Below are positions 1 through 10,384 of a DNA stretch of 64,000 bases, in pieces. The stretch is from positions 19,439 to 83,438 of the forward strand of contig CAIXUZ010000049.1 in the NCBI GenBank assembly GCA_903922735.1. The letters are read 5' to 3'. Origin of the DNA: an uncultured Verrucomicrobia subdivision 3 bacterium. Its GTDB lineage: Bacteria; Verrucomicrobiota; Verrucomicrobiia; Limisphaerales; UBA11358. A program made the translations under genes and the position numbers. The notes beneath the pieces are model-generated. The model did not search any database. It worked only from the letters and a program-made list of their open reading frames with translations, and had not been told where the DNA came from. Each line of letters opens with the position of its first letter. Within the stretch, counting starts at the first letter, position 1.

Positions 1-531
1 GCTGTTGTCTTTGCGTCCGATATAGCGCGGGTCGTTCTCCAGATTTTGCGAGAGGTAAACATGACGGATTTCCTGGCCAAAACCGTTGCGGCGGAAAAAC
101 GCGACTGCGCTGTGGTTTTTCGCCGCCGTGTCCACCAGCATGATCCGGGCGTCGCGCTCAATGAAGAGCCCTTTCATTTGTTTCATCAGCCGCGTCGCCA
201 CACCGCTGCGCTTGAAGCGCCGATCCACTCCCAGCCAAAGCAGCCAGCCATAACGCCAGGCGCTGCGCGGTTTTTCCATCATACGCCCCAGTGCAAAGCC
301 TACTACCTGGCCTTCCGCTTCCGCGACGAGGCAGGTGTCCGCATCGCTGCTGAACAAAAGTGCCAGCTCGTGGTCGTTCCAGGAACGATAGAGCGAGGGC
401 CATTCTTCCGCGGTGAAGAGTTTCTGCCCCAGTTCAAACACCTCCGGCACATCGTTCAATTCCATCTCGCGGATTTCCACGGACGGCAAAGGCTTTGAGC
501 GCTGGCGGCGGATTGGCGAAGGAGTTTCCAT
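1..531 (-). CDS. GNAT family N-acetyltransferase (3' end outside window)
   Basis: Reading the minus strand from ATG at 531 gives METPSPIRRQRSKPLPSVEIREMELNDVPEVFELGQKLF...LGVDRRFKRSGVATRLMKQMKGLFIERDARIMLVDTAAKNHSAVAFFRRNGFGQEIRHVYLSQ, a GNAT fold pattern. It is absent from the ORF track because no stop lies in the window. Confidence 0.85.
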   Translation of the reverse strand, partial: METPSPIRRQRSKPLPSVEIREMELNDVPEVFELGQKLFTAEEWPSLYRSWNDHELALLFSSDADTCLVAEAEGQVVGFALGRMMEKPRSAWRYGWLLWLGVDRRFKRSGVATRLMKQMKGLFIERDARIMLVDTAAKNHSAVAFFRRNGFGQEIRHVYLSQNLENDPRYIGRKDNS

Positions 532-532
532 T

Positions 533-3502
533 TCAACCGATCAGGCTCTTCGCCTTGGCCAGCGCTTCATCCAATTTGCCCGCGTCCTTGCCACCGCCGC
601 GCGCGTTGTCCGGCTTGCCGCCGCCTTTGCCGCCGACGATTGGCGCAATCTGCTGGATGATTTTCCCTGCCTGAACTTTCGCGGTGAATTCCGGCGAGAC
701 GTTTGCAATGAGCGTCACGCTGCCGTTCGCTGCGCCACCGACGACGATGACGCCTTTGAATCGGCCTTTCACCGCGTCCACGATGGCTTGTAAATATTCG
801 CCGTCGGCGTCGGGGAACGCTTGCGTGATGAGCGGGATGCCGTTTACTTCCGTCGTGCGCGTGAGCAACCAACTCGCGGTCTGCGCAGCGTTGCGCTGGA
901 TTGCCGACTTGAGCAACTTTTCCAATTCTTTTTGGTGCGCGAGCAAGGCTTCAACTTTCTTTTCCAGTTCCCCAACGGGCGAATTGATTTTGCCGGCGAT
1001 GCTGCGGATGAGTTGCAACTGCTCGTTCGCCAAGCCGTAAGCGGTCAATCCCGCGACCGCTTCGATGCGCCGAACACCGGCAGCCACAGCGGCTTCACTG
1101 ACGATGCGGAACAAACCAATCTCGCCGGTCGCCCGCGTATGCGTACCGCCGCATAGTTCCATCGAATAGCCATCCAGTTTGCCGGCGCCGCCACCGATTT
1201 GGACGACGCGGACGGTGTCGCCGTATTTGTCGCCGAAGAATTGCATCACGTCCTTGCGCGATTTCACGTCGGCGTGCGCGACTTCCGCCCACGAGACGCC
1301 CGCGTTTTCGAGGATGCGTTCGTTGACGAGCTTTTCAATATCAGCGACCTGCCGGGGTGTGAGCGGCGCACTGTTGAAGTCGAAGGTCAATTTGTCCGGC
1401 CCGACGAAGGAACCTTTCTGCGAAGCCTCCTTGCTAGCGACTTCGTGCAAGGCCCAGTGCAGCAAATGTGTGACGGTGTGGTGGCGTTGGATCGCGTTGC
1501 GCCGAGACAAATCAACTGAAAGTGAAACGGTGCTGCCGACGACCGGCGCAGTTTCAAGTTTCAAGTTTTCAGTTTCAAGGAAATGCAAGAACGTGTTGCC
1601 GCTCTTCTGCGTGTTGGAAATCCGCCACAATTTTCCGCTGCCGGTCAACTCGCCGGTGTCGCCGACCTGTCCGCCCATCTCGGCGTAGCACGCGCTGGTG
1701 TCGAGGATGACGGCGGTTTTGTCCTTCAAAGAGACGACTTCGAGAACTTTGGCCGGCACGGCCAGTGCCTCGTAGCCGACGAACTTCGTGGGCGTGGTGG
1801 TCTCGATTTGCGAGAGGGAAATGACTTCCTTCTTCTGCGCGGCGCGGGCGCGGGCGCGCTGCTCTTCCATCAACCAATCAAATTCGGCCTTATCCACACT
1901 GAACCCATGCTCACGCGCCATCAACTCTGTCAAATCGAGCGGAAACCCATACGTGTCGTAAAGAGTGAAAGCAAAACTGCCAAGAAATTCCACCGGCTTT
2001 TTTGGTGGTGAAGGAATGCCATTAACCAAGACTGGATTTTCTTTTCCCTGTTTCACAGCCGACATCATTCCATCGAACCGCTCAATTCCGTTGTCCAACG
2101 TCTTGTTAAACGCCTCTTCCTCGCGCTGGATGGTTTCCTGCACCTGCTTCTTGCGGGCACGGATTTCGGGGAAGACGTCGCCCATCGTGTCGGCGAGGAC
2201 GTCCACGAGTTTGTAGAAGAACGGTTCCTTGAATCCGAGGGTGCGTCCGTAGCGCACGGCGCGGCGCAGGATGCGGCGCAATACGTAGTTCCGGTCCGTG
2301 TTCCCGGGCTGGATGCCGTCGGCAATGGCAAAACTGAGGGTGCGGATATGGTCGGCGATGACGCGAAAAGCGATGTCCTCGGCAATTTGGGCGGCATTAT
2401 CGGCGCGACCGGCAGGGTTATCGGTTGAGCCGATAGGCTTATCGGTCGAACCGGCACGGTTATCGGCGGAACCGATAGCCCTATCGGCTGAACCGACAGA
2501 CGTGCCGGAACCGGCGACAGGCTTATCGGCGGAACCGGCAGGCTTACCGGTTGAACCGGTCGCCTTATCGGTCGAGCCGATAGGGTTGTCGGCTGTTCCG
2601 ATAATGCGATTGGCGTCGCCGGGCAGCGTGCTTTTATAGGTTTTCCCGCTCATTTTCTCCAAAGCGTCAAAAATGGGGCGGAAAATGTCGGTTTCGTAGT
2701 TGGAAATCTTGGCGTGGGCAAAATCCGTCAGGTTTTTAGTGCCTTGGATGATGCTGGTGACGCGCTCGAAACCCATGCCGGTGTCCACCGCTTTTGCCGG
2801 CAGCGGCGAAAAGGTGCCATCCGGATTGGCGTTGAACTGCATGAAGACGAGGTTCCAGATTTCAATGCAGCGGGCGTCGCCTTTGTTCACCAGACTGCCT
2901 TTGGTATCGCCGGCGGGCGTCAAATCCACATGGAGTTCGGAGCAGGGGCCGCACGGGCCGGTTTCGCCCATCATCCAGAAATTATCTTTCTTGTTGCCGT
3001 TGACGATGTGGACGGCGGGGTCGAGGCCGACGGAACGGAATTTCTCGGCCCAGAAGTTCCACGCTTCCTGATCGAATTCGCTGGGGTCGTTTTTGGATTT
3101 GTCCGGATTGTAAACGGTGGCGTAAAGGCGTTGCGGCGGGAACTTCCAGATGTTCACGACCAACTCCCACGCCCATTCGATGGCTTCCTGCTTGAAATAG
3201 TCGCCGAAGGACCAGTTGCCGAGCATCTCAAAGAACGTGTGGTGATAGGTGTCGAGGCCGACGTCGTCAAGGTCGTTGTGCTTGCCGCCGGCGCGAATGC
3301 ATTTCTGGGTGTCGGCGGCGCGACCGGGTGTGTAAGGACATTGGCTCTGGCCGAGGAAGATGGGCACGAACTGGTTCATGCCGGCGTTGGTGAACAGCAG
3401 GTTCGGGCTGTCCGGCATCAGGCTGGACGAGGGAACGATGGTGTGCTGCTTCGATTTGAAAAAATCGAGGAACGATTGGCGGATTTGCGTGCTGGTCATC
3501 AT
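533..3502 (-). CDS. alaS: Alanine--tRNA ligase
   Basis: MTSTQIRQSFLDFFKSKQHTIVPSSSLMP, WNLVFMQFN, VTHLLHWALHEV, CGGTHTRATGEIGLFRIVSE; full-length AlaRS. Likely start at 3502/3499 rather than the ORF start at 3607. Confidence 0.97.
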   Translation of the reverse strand: MMTSTQIRQSFLDFFKSKQHTIVPSSSLMPDSPNLLFTNAGMNQFVPIFLGQSQCPYTPGRAADTQKCIRAGGKHNDLDDVGLDTYHHTFFEMLGNWSFGDYFKQEAIEWAWELVVNIWKFPPQRLYATVYNPDKSKNDPSEFDQEAWNFWAEKFRSVGLDPAVHIVNGNKKDNFWMMGETGPCGPCSELHVDLTPAGDTKGSLVNKGDARCIEIWNLVFMQFNANPDGTFSPLPAKAVDTGMGFERVTSIIQGTKNLTDFAHAKISNYETDIFRPIFDALEKMSGKTYKSTLPGDANRIIGTADNPIGSTDKATGSTGKPAGSADKPVAGSGTSVGSADRAIGSADNRAGSTDKPIGSTDNPAGRADNAAQIAEDIAFRVIADHIRTLSFAIADGIQPGNTDRNYVLRRILRRAVRYGRTLGFKEPFFYKLVDVLADTMGDVFPEIRARKKQVQETIQREEEAFNKTLDNGIERFDGMMSAVKQGKENPVLVNGIPSPPKKPVEFLGSFAFTLYDTYGFPLDLTELMAREHGFSVDKAEFDWLMEEQRARARAAQKKEVISLSQIETTTPTKFVGYEALAVPAKVLEVVSLKDKTAVILDTSACYAEMGGQVGDTGELTGSGKLWRISNTQKSGNTFLHFLETENLKLETAPVVGSTVSLSVDLSRRNAIQRHHTVTHLLHWALHEVASKEASQKGSFVGPDKLTFDFNSAPLTPRQVADIEKLVNERILENAGVSWAEVAHADVKSRKDVMQFFGDKYGDTVRVVQIGGGAGKLDGYSMELCGGTHTRATGEIGLFRIVSEAAVAAGVRRIEAVAGLTAYGLANEQLQLIRSIAGKINSPVGELEKKVEALLAHQKELEKLLKSAIQRNAAQTASWLLTRTTEVNGIPLITQAFPDADGEYLQAIVDAVKGRFKGVIVVGGAANGSVTLIANVSPEFTAKVQAGKIIQQIAPIVGGKGGGKPDNARGGGKDAGKLDEALAKAKSLIG
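1551..1580. repeat. Heptanucleotide repeat (GTTTCAA)n inside alaS
   Basis: GTTTCAA GTTTCAA GTTTTCA GTTTCAA GG; encodes LETENLKLE on the minus strand. Confidence 0.85.
2397..2606. repeat. 21-bp tandem repeat array (about 10 units) inside alaS, consensus TTATCGGTCGAACCGATAGGC
   Basis: Consecutive phased 21-mers, e.g. TTATCGGTTGAGCCGATAGGC, TTATCGGTCGAACCGGCACGG, TTATCGGCGGAACCGATAGCC, TTATCGGCGGAACCGGCAGGC, TTATCGGTCGAGCCGATAGGG; each has near dyad symmetry TATCGG...CCGATA. Confidence 0.95.
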
Positions 3503-3619
3503 GCGAAATTGAGCGTTGAGCCTAGCGCAAGGAGAGCAGACAGGCGAGTGGAAGTTTTGCATTGAGCCGGTTGCAAAACGGCGGCGATGGACGCATAATC
3601 TGACCACCTTGATATTTTC

Positions 3620-6600
3620 ATGAGCCAGAAACCCAGCATGGTGGCGCTACGGGCAGGTTTGATCTACGGCCTGATCGCAGGCTTGTGGATTTTATTTTCC
3701 GACAAACTACTGGCGAAATTCGTCCAGGACCGGGATCAATATACCCGGCTGGAAATTTACAAGGGCTGGTTCTTCGTGGGTTTCACAGGCGTGATCCTTT
3801 TCATCATCATGCGGCAATTGCTGGAGCGGGAATCCCAAAAAGTCAAGGCCCTGAAGAAAGCGGATTCATTGAATCAGCTACAAAATCTGGCGTTGCAGAT
3901 GATCGCCAGCGGCAAACCGCTGCCCGACACACTGGAGGAGTTGCTGCGCGGTGTTGAGGCGCAATCGCCGGGAATGCTGGCTTCGATTCTGCTGCTGGAT
4001 GGAACGCATTTGCACCACGGGGCGGCGCCGTCACTGCCGAAGAAATTTTCGATGGCGATTGACGGCGCAACCATCGGGCCGAGGGTCGGCAGTTGCGGGA
4101 CGGCGGCGTATCGCGGTTCGCCGGTGTTCGTCAGCGACATTGCGAACGATCCACTGTGGGCGGATTACAAACATCTGGCACTGCCACATGGATTGCGCTC
4201 CTGCTGGTCCACGCCCATTTTGGATGAGCAGAAGAAGGTGCTTGGCACGTTTGGCATTTACCACCGCAAGACGGGTTTGCCGAGCGACGACGACGTCGGC
4301 TTAATTGAATTGGTAACGCATACGGCAACCACAGCCATTGAAAAGCATCGCGCAGAAAAATCGCTGCGGGAAAGCGAAGAACGATTCCGGATGCTGGTGG
4401 AACATGCGTCCGATGCCATTTTTGTTCACGATATCAACGGCAAAGTGCTGGATGTCAATCGAAGCGCATGCGAAACCCTTGGCTATTCGCGGAAGGAATT
4501 GCTGCAAATGTCGGTGGCAGATATCGCGGCGGACGTCCAGTTAAGCGCGGCGCAAGAAATTTGGCGAAAACTGCAGGCAGGCGGTTCACAAATAGTGCGC
4601 GACCAGCACCGGCGTAAGAACGGAACTATTTTTCCAGTGGAGGTGAGCTTGACCACCTATGAGGTTTCAGGCCAGAAAGTCATAGCAGCAATGGCTCGCA
4701 ACTTGAGCGGACGCAAAGAATATGAAGACCAGCTGGCGCAGTCGGTTTCACTGCTTCGCGCCACCATTGAATCCAGCGCCAACGGATTGCTGGTGGTAGG
4801 TCTCGATGGCAAGGTGACCGTTTATAACAGCCGATTTCTTGAAATGTGGCGGCTCCCCGCCGAACTCGTTGCCCGCAACGATGACGCAGCCATGCTGGAA
4901 GCGGTGTTGGATCAACTCTCACAGCCAGACGAGTTTTTGCATCGCGTCCAAGAACTTTACCAGCAGCTGGAGCAGGAATCATTCGAGACGATTGGATTCA
5001 AAGACGGTCGGGTCTTTGAGCGGGTATCGAGGCCACAGCGTCTTGGCGACAGGATTATCGGGCGCGTCTGGAGCTTCCGCGATGTAACCGAACAGAAGAG
5101 AACGCACGAAGCCTTGGAACGTGAACGTGAGTTGCTGCGCCTGATGGAATCCAATACTTCCGACAGGATTTATTTCAAAGACTTGGAAAGCCGATTCATC
5201 CGAGTCAACAAAACGATGGCAAAGTTGTACGGTTGTGACAACCCGGCTGACCTCATCGGGAAAACCGATTTCGACGTTTTTGGCAAAGAACACGCAGGCG
5301 AAGCCTTTGTCGATGAACAGCGGATCATCAAAACCGGTGTGCCGATGATCGGCTATGAAGAAAAGGAGGTCTGGGCCAACGGCAAAGTAACCTGGGTCTC
5401 ATCCAGCAAAGCATGCCTGCGTGACAGCGAAGGACATATCACAGGAACATTTGGCATCTCCCGCGACATAACCAAACAAAAAGAAATCGAATTGACGTTG
5501 CGGGAAAACGAATTACGAATGCGCACGCTTTTCGATCTCTCGCCGGATGCCATATTTGTGGAAGATTTGGAGGGCCGAGTGCTCGACGTTAATGCCGCCG
5601 CCTGCCATCTGCACGAAATGACCAAGGAAGAATTGATCGGCAAATCTGTGTTTGATCTCACGCCCGCCGACACCCACCCGACCGTCAAAATTGATTTTGC
5701 CAAACTCGTCTCAGGCCTGACCAGCAACATCGAAGAGGAGAGTCTTACGGCTAAAGGCCGCCGAATCCCTGTGGATATCAACGCCCGGCGTATCACCTAC
5801 GATGGACAACCCGCGCTCCAGATCAATGTCCGGGACATTTCGGAGCGCCGCCGCGCCACCGAAACGCTGCACACCACCCAGGCGCTTTATTCCTCACTGG
5901 TCGAACAGATGCCAGTGTGTGTGTTCCGCAAGGATGCGGCGGGCCGGTTCGAATTTGTCAACTCACGGTTCAGTGAATTAAAACAGCTCAAGCGGGAGGA
6001 AATACTCGGACGCACGGCTGCAGAAATGGCGGAATACAAATTAAAGCAAAACCTCTCAGACGCGAATGATTACAATTTTTCAGTGGTCGGTGTTAACCAT
6101 CACAACACCATCATAAAAACTGGAAAGACAATTGAAGTAGATGAAGAGTACATCGCTCCGGATGGCGAGGTTCGGTTCTTCCACGTTTTCAAGACCCCGG
6201 TGTTTGATAGCAACCGAAAGATTGTCGGCACCCAGGGCATCATGTTTGATCTCACTGACCGCAAACGGATTGATGAAAAACTTAGGCTGGCCAACGAACG
6301 GACGAAGTTTTACATGAGCCGGTTGCCGCTGGCATTCATTGCGTGGGACCAGGATTTTTGTGTGACCGAATGGAACCCTGCCGCCGAAAGAATTTTTGGC
6401 TGGCCTGCCGCTGAAGCCATTGGACGTCACGCCTACGAGTTGATCGTCCCCGCCGACATTCAGCCGCTGGTCAGCAAACTCTGGCAAGATATCATCGCCG
6501 GTGGAAATCTTGCCAGCCATTCCATCAACGACAACATCACTAAAGATGGAAGCCGCCTGAACTGTGAATGGCGCAATATGGCTATCCGCGATGCCCATAG

Positions 6601-7825
6601 TCGTATTTGTGGCTGCCTCTCGATTGTCGAAGATATCACTGAGCGGGTTCGCAATGAAAAACAACGCGGTGAACTGGAGTCCCAGTTGCGCCAGTCGCAG
6701 AAAATGGAAGCGGTCGGCCAGTTATCCGGTGGCATCGCACATGATTTCAACAACATTCTGACGATTATCCAAGGCAACGCCGCACTGCTCCAAAACCTCG
6801 ACCTCCACCCGGAAGAAATCCGCGACGCCTCCAACCAGATTTCACATGCCGCCGAACGCGCCGCCAGCCTTACCCGCCAATTGCTGCTGTTTGCCCGCAA
6901 ACAGCAGATGCAGCTCATCAATCTGGACCTCAACGAAACCGTGGCACACATCACCAGAATGCTTCAGCGTATCCTCGGCGAAGATCTCGCGCTGCACACT
7001 GAATACGGCTCCGCTCTGCCTTTGATTCAGGCGGACACCGGAATGATTGAGCAAATCCTGTTGAACCTCGCTGTCAACGCCCGTGACGCCATGAGCAATG
7101 GCGGCAAACTCACAATCCGCACCTTCACCGAAAAACGAGCCGGTAAAACTGAAAGTTCGGAGGATTTATGGGTTTGCCTGCAATTCAGCGACAATGGTAG
7201 CGGCATCCCCCCGGAAATTTTACCCCGCATCTTTGAACCATTTTTTACCACCAAGGAAGTTGGCAAAGGCACCGGCCTCGGCCTGGCTACCGTTTATGGA
7301 ATCGTGCAGCAGCATCGCGGAAGCATCAATGTTCAAAGCGAACCGGGCAAAGGCACAACCTTCACCGTCGCCTTTCCCGCCATCCGCAACACTGAAGCCA
7401 GCCAAGCCACGCTCAAGCCTCAACCAACCCTGCCATGGGGAACGGAAACCATTTTACTGGTGGAAGATGAAATTTCACTGCGCGCCTTTGTAGCCGACCT
7501 GCTGAACCGCTGTGGCTACAGCGTGCTAGAAGCCGATTCGGGCCCGGCCGCATTAAAAATCTGGTCGGCCAACCGGGATAAAATTGATTTATTATTTACC
7601 GACGTCATCATGCCGGAAAACATGAACGGCATCGAACTAGGCCAGCGCTTGCTTGCAGAAAAACCCACCCTTAAAGTTATCTACACCAGTGGTTATACCG
7701 GCAACCTCGAAAGCCGTCGCGCCACCCTCGTTGAAGGCGCAAATTTTATCCGTAAACCTTTTAAACCCGACGCCCTCGCTAACATTATCCGCCATCGGCT
7801 CGATGGAAAAACTTCCGCGAAGTAA
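3620..7825 (+). CDS. Multi-PAS/GAF hybrid sensor histidine kinase with C-terminal receiver domain
   Basis: N-terminal TM segments, GAF-like region, several PAS blocks, His[23 protein letters not shown], HATPase N/G boxes, receiver [19 protein letters not shown]...[10 protein letters not shown]. Confidence 0.93.
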   Translation: MSQKPSMVALRAGLIYGLIAGLWILFSDKLLAKFVQDRDQYTRLEIYKGWFFVGFTGVILFIIMRQLLERESQKVKALKKADSLNQLQNLALQMIASGKPLPDTLEELLRGVEAQSPGMLASILLLDGTHLHHGAAPSLPKKFSMAIDGATIGPRVGSCGTAAYRGSPVFVSDIANDPLWADYKHLALPHGLRSCWSTPILDEQKKVLGTFGIYHRKTGLPSDDDVGLIELVTHTATTAIEKHRAEKSLRESEERFRMLVEHASDAIFVHDINGKVLDVNRSACETLGYSRKELLQMSVADIAADVQLSAAQEIWRKLQAGGSQIVRDQHRRKNGTIFPVEVSLTTYEVSGQKVIAAMARNLSGRKEYEDQLAQSVSLLRATIESSANGLLVVGLDGKVTVYNSRFLEMWRLPAELVARNDDAAMLEAVLDQLSQPDEFLHRVQELYQQLEQESFETIGFKDGRVFERVSRPQRLGDRIIGRVWSFRDVTEQKRTHEALERERELLRLMESNTSDRIYFKDLESRFIRVNKTMAKLYGCDNPADLIGKTDFDVFGKEHAGEAFVDEQRIIKTGVPMIGYEEKEVWANGKVTWVSSSKACLRDSEGHITGTFGISRDITKQKEIELTLRENELRMRTLFDLSPDAIFVEDLEGRVLDVNAAACHLHEMTKEELIGKSVFDLTPADTHPTVKIDFAKLVSGLTSNIEEESLTAKGRRIPVDINARRITYDGQPALQINVRDISERRRATETLHTTQALYSSLVEQMPVCVFRKDAAGRFEFVNSRFSELKQLKREEILGRTAAEMAEYKLKQNLSDANDYNFSVVGVNHHNTIIKTGKTIEVDEEYIAPDGEVRFFHVFKTPVFDSNRKIVGTQGIMFDLTDRKRIDEKLRLANERTKFYMSRLPLAFIAWDQDFCVTEWNPAAERIFGWPAAEAIGRHAYELIVPADIQPLVSKLWQDIIAGGNLASHSINDNITKDGSRLNCEWRNMAIRDAHSRICGCLSIVEDITERVRNEKQRGELESQLRQSQKMEAVGQLSGGIAHDFNNILTIIQGNAALLQNLDLHPEEIRDASNQISHAAERAASLTRQLLLFARKQQMQLINLDLNETVAHITRMLQRILGEDLALHTEYGSALPLIQADTGMIEQILLNLAVNARDAMSNGGKLTIRTFTEKRAGKTESSEDLWVCLQFSDNGSGIPPEILPRIFEPFFTTKEVGKGTGLGLATVYGIVQQHRGSINVQSEPGKGTTFTVAFPAIRNTEASQATLKPQPTLPWGTETILLVEDEISLRAFVADLLNRCGYSVLEADSGPAALKIWSANRDKIDLLFTDVIMPENMNGIELGQRLLAEKPTLKVIYTSGYTGNLESRRATLVEGANFIRKPFKPDALANIIRHRLDGKTSAK

Positions 7826-7985
7826 AAGTAAAAAATCGACGCAGCTTTAAATCTACTCCCGATCGAATACCGGGCGCAAGCGTTTGCGGAAAAATTCGGA
7901 AAATATTTATTGTGATTTCACTTGAGAATACGAGCGCCTGAGGCGAGTTTAAACCCAGTTAAAGTTGATCTTTTAAAAACCAGAT

Positions 7986-8163
7986 TTCCCTGCCCTGTTT
8001 GTGATTGGCAACAGTCCTTGAACCGTAATTAAAACGATCACGGGATGAGCCGCAGACGGTGGCCAACATGTCGGCCTGCCCGAAAATTGAAAGCCGCCGG
8101 GCAAGTCCCACAAGTAGCAATACTTGTTCAAAGGATCGAGTTCCACACGGCAATGGCGGGGGA
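7986..8163 (+). ncRNA. ssrS: Candidate 6S RNA (SsrS-like)
   Basis: Manually paired closing helix: UUCCCUGCC(7986-7994)/GGCGGGGGA(8155-8163), UUGUG(7999-8003)/CACGG(8146-8150), UGG(8006-8008)/CCA(8143-8145), AAC(8010-8012)/GUU(8140-8142), UCCUU(8015-8019)/AAGGA(8131-8135). Then a bubble, a small hairpin ACAAGTA-GCAA-TACTTGT (8110-8127) in the 3' bubble strand, and an apical stem. Located upstream of rarA and the ygfA/fau homolog; 6S is adjacent to ygfA in E. coli. Confidence 0.7.
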
Positions 8164-8203
8164 TTAATTAAGATTGCCGGTTTGCTCGCGCACAACGGCA
8201 ATC

Positions 8204-8233
8204 AAAGCCCGCCACGCGTGCGGGCTTTTTTAT
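8204..8233 (+). terminator. Rho-independent terminator
   Basis: AAAGCCCGCcacgcGTGCGGGCTTTTTTAT: GC stem followed by a T tract. Confidence 0.75.
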
Positions 8234-8267
8234 TTTGCCGTTCTCAACCCGATGCTACCTTGTCTGA

Positions 8268-9641
8268 ATGGCGCGCAACGACCTTTTTACCAACCCGGGA
8301 GAAAACATGCCGGAAGTAAATTCTACGCCCTCGGATGACAGTTTTCGCAGTCAACCGCTGGCCGCCCGGATGCGCCCGCGCAACCTCGATGAATACGCAG
8401 GCCAAACCCACATCCTGGCACCCGGGCAGCTGCTTCGGCGGGCAATTGAGGCAGACCGCATCCAGTCGCTGCTGTTTTATGGCCCGCCAGGCACTGGCAA
8501 AACCTCGCTCGCTCAAATTATCGCCCGCCAGACGAAAAGTAAATTTGAGCGCCTCAGCGGTGTGGAATCGAACGTCGCCGATATGCGCCGGGTCCTGTCC
8601 GCCGCCGCCAACCGACTGGAAAACACCGGTGCCTCCACGATTCTCTTTATTGACGAAATCCATCGGTTCAACAAAGCGCAACAAGACGTTTTGTTGCCCG
8701 ACGTGGAAAGCGGTGTCATCAGACTCATCGGCGCAACCACTCACAACCCGTTTTTCTTCGTCAATTCACCGCTCGTCTCACGCTCGCAGATTTTCGAACT
8801 GCGCCCGCTGACCGAGGAGGAATTGTTCACCCTGCTCCAGCGGGCGGTGCAAGATGAAGCGAGAGGACTCGGCTACCTGAAAATTTCTGCAGATGAAATC
8901 GCCCTACGCCACCTTGCGAAAATCGCCGATGGCGACGCCCGCAAGGTCTTGAACTCGATTGAAATAGCCGCCCTCACGACCGCACCGGATATACATGGCG
9001 TGGTCCGCATCACGCTGGCAGTCGCCGAGCAAAGCATCCAGAAGAAAGCCGTGGTCTATGACGGCGAAGGTGATGCGCACCACGACACGATTTCCGCCTT
9101 CATCAAATCCATGCGCGGCAGCGATCCCGACGCAGCGCTATACTGGCTCGCAAAAATGATCCACGCCGGAGAAGACCCGCGTTTCATCGCGCGGCGCATC
9201 GTGATTTGCGCGGCGGAAGATGTGGGCCTCGCCGATCCGATGGCTTTGGTTTTGGCAAATGCCTGTTTGTCTGCCTCGGAATTTGTCGGCTGGCCCGAAG
9301 CGCGGATTCCGCTGGCCGAGGCGACGATTTACATCGCGACCGCCAACAAGAGCAATTCCGCTTACAAGGCCATTGATGCCGCACTGGAAGACGTGCGTTC
9401 CGGCCGCACCATTCCCGTGCCGGAGCACTTGCGCAGCGCGGCTTACCCAGGCGCGGAGCGGCTCGACCACGGCCAGGGCTACCAATATGCCCACGATGGC
9501 AAGAATCATTTTGTGATCCAGGAATATCTGGGTGTGGATAAAACATTTTATGAACCGACGGAACAGGGCGTGGAAAAGAAAATCAAGGAGCGGTTGGAAA
9601 ACTGGCGGAGGCAATCTACGGAGAAAAAGAAAAGTCGATGA
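8268..9641 (+). CDS. rarA: Replication-associated recombination protein A (AAA+ ATPase, RarA/MgsA)
   Basis: PLAARMRPRNLDEYAGQTHIL, GPPGTGKTSLAQIIA, LFIDEIHRFNKAQQDVLLP, IGATTHNPFF, SAFIKSMRGSDPDAALYWLAKM. Confidence 0.95.
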   Translation: MARNDLFTNPGENMPEVNSTPSDDSFRSQPLAARMRPRNLDEYAGQTHILAPGQLLRRAIEADRIQSLLFYGPPGTGKTSLAQIIARQTKSKFERLSGVESNVADMRRVLSAAANRLENTGASTILFIDEIHRFNKAQQDVLLPDVESGVIRLIGATTHNPFFFVNSPLVSRSQIFELRPLTEEELFTLLQRAVQDEARGLGYLKISADEIALRHLAKIADGDARKVLNSIEIAALTTAPDIHGVVRITLAVAEQSIQKKAVVYDGEGDAHHDTISAFIKSMRGSDPDAALYWLAKMIHAGEDPRFIARRIVICAAEDVGLADPMALVLANACLSASEFVGWPEARIPLAEATIYIATANKSNSAYKAIDAALEDVRSGRTIPVPEHLRSAAYPGAERLDHGQGYQYAHDGKNHFVIQEYLGVDKTFYEPTEQGVEKKIKERLENWRRQSTEKKKSR

Positions 9642-10216
9642 GCACGGATAAACAAAGATTTAAATCCGAACTGCGCCAGCATATCCGCGCTCGACTGGAA
9701 AAGATTTCCCCCGCGGTGAGGGCAGTGGAATCCATTGATTTGAACGATCGGCTGAAACCTCAGATAGCAAGCGCCCGCACGATCTTATTTTTCGCGCCGA
9801 TGCCGGATGAATTGGACATCTGGCCACTGCTGGAACTTTCGCTGGCGCTGGGTACCAATTGCGCCCTGCCCTTTTTTGACGCGGGGGAAAAAAACTACGG
9901 TGCGCGGCTCCTCAAATCGCTGGACAACGACATCGTCACCGGAAAGTTCGAGGTACGCGAACCGGCGGCAACTTGTGAGCAGATTGCACTAAATCAATTC
10001 GATCTGGTACTGGTGCCGGGCATGGCGTTTGACTTGAATGGAAACCGGCTTGGTCGAGGCCAAGGCTTCTATGACCGGATTCTGTCGGCAGCGAGCGGAA
10101 TTAAATGTGGCGTAACCTACGATTTTCAACTGCTGGAAACCATCCCGGCGGAACCTCACGATGCGAAGGTAAACTTTATTTTCACGCCATCACGCTGCGT
10201 GCGACGAAAAACTTAA
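9638..10216 (+). CDS. fau: 5-formyltetrahydrofolate cyclo-ligase
   Basis: ILFFAPMPDELDIWPLLE, LVLVPGMAFDLNGNRLGRGQGFYDRIL; 4-bp ATGA overlap with rarA. Confidence 0.9.
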   Translation: MSTDKQRFKSELRQHIRARLEKISPAVRAVESIDLNDRLKPQIASARTILFFAPMPDELDIWPLLELSLALGTNCALPFFDAGEKNYGARLLKSLDNDIVTGKFEVREPAATCEQIALNQFDLVLVPGMAFDLNGNRLGRGQGFYDRILSAASGIKCGVTYDFQLLETIPAEPHDAKVNFIFTPSRCVRRKT

Positions 10217-10383
10217 CGGTGCTGATAATTCATTCCACCAAGAACACCGCCCTGCCACCCTTCGGGAGAGTTCCAAGGACGGACAGAAGCATTATCCGGA
10301 TCGGTCGAGGCGCACCCGACCGATAGTACCACCAAGGCTGTAATAACAGCAAACAGAACCACGTGGGTGGCGCAAACCTTCAT
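10213..10383 (-). CDS. Small lipoprotein, 56 aa (below ORF-track cutoff)
   Basis: Minus-strand translation MKVCATHVVLFAVITALVVLSVGCASTDPDNASVRPWNSPEGWQGGVLGGMNYQHR*; lipobox LSVGC; begins directly after the upstream gene's stop at 10385. Confidence 0.75.
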   Translation of the reverse strand: MKVCATHVVLFAVITALVVLSVGCASTDPDNASVRPWNSPEGWQGGVLGGMNYQHR

Positions 10384-10384
10384 T

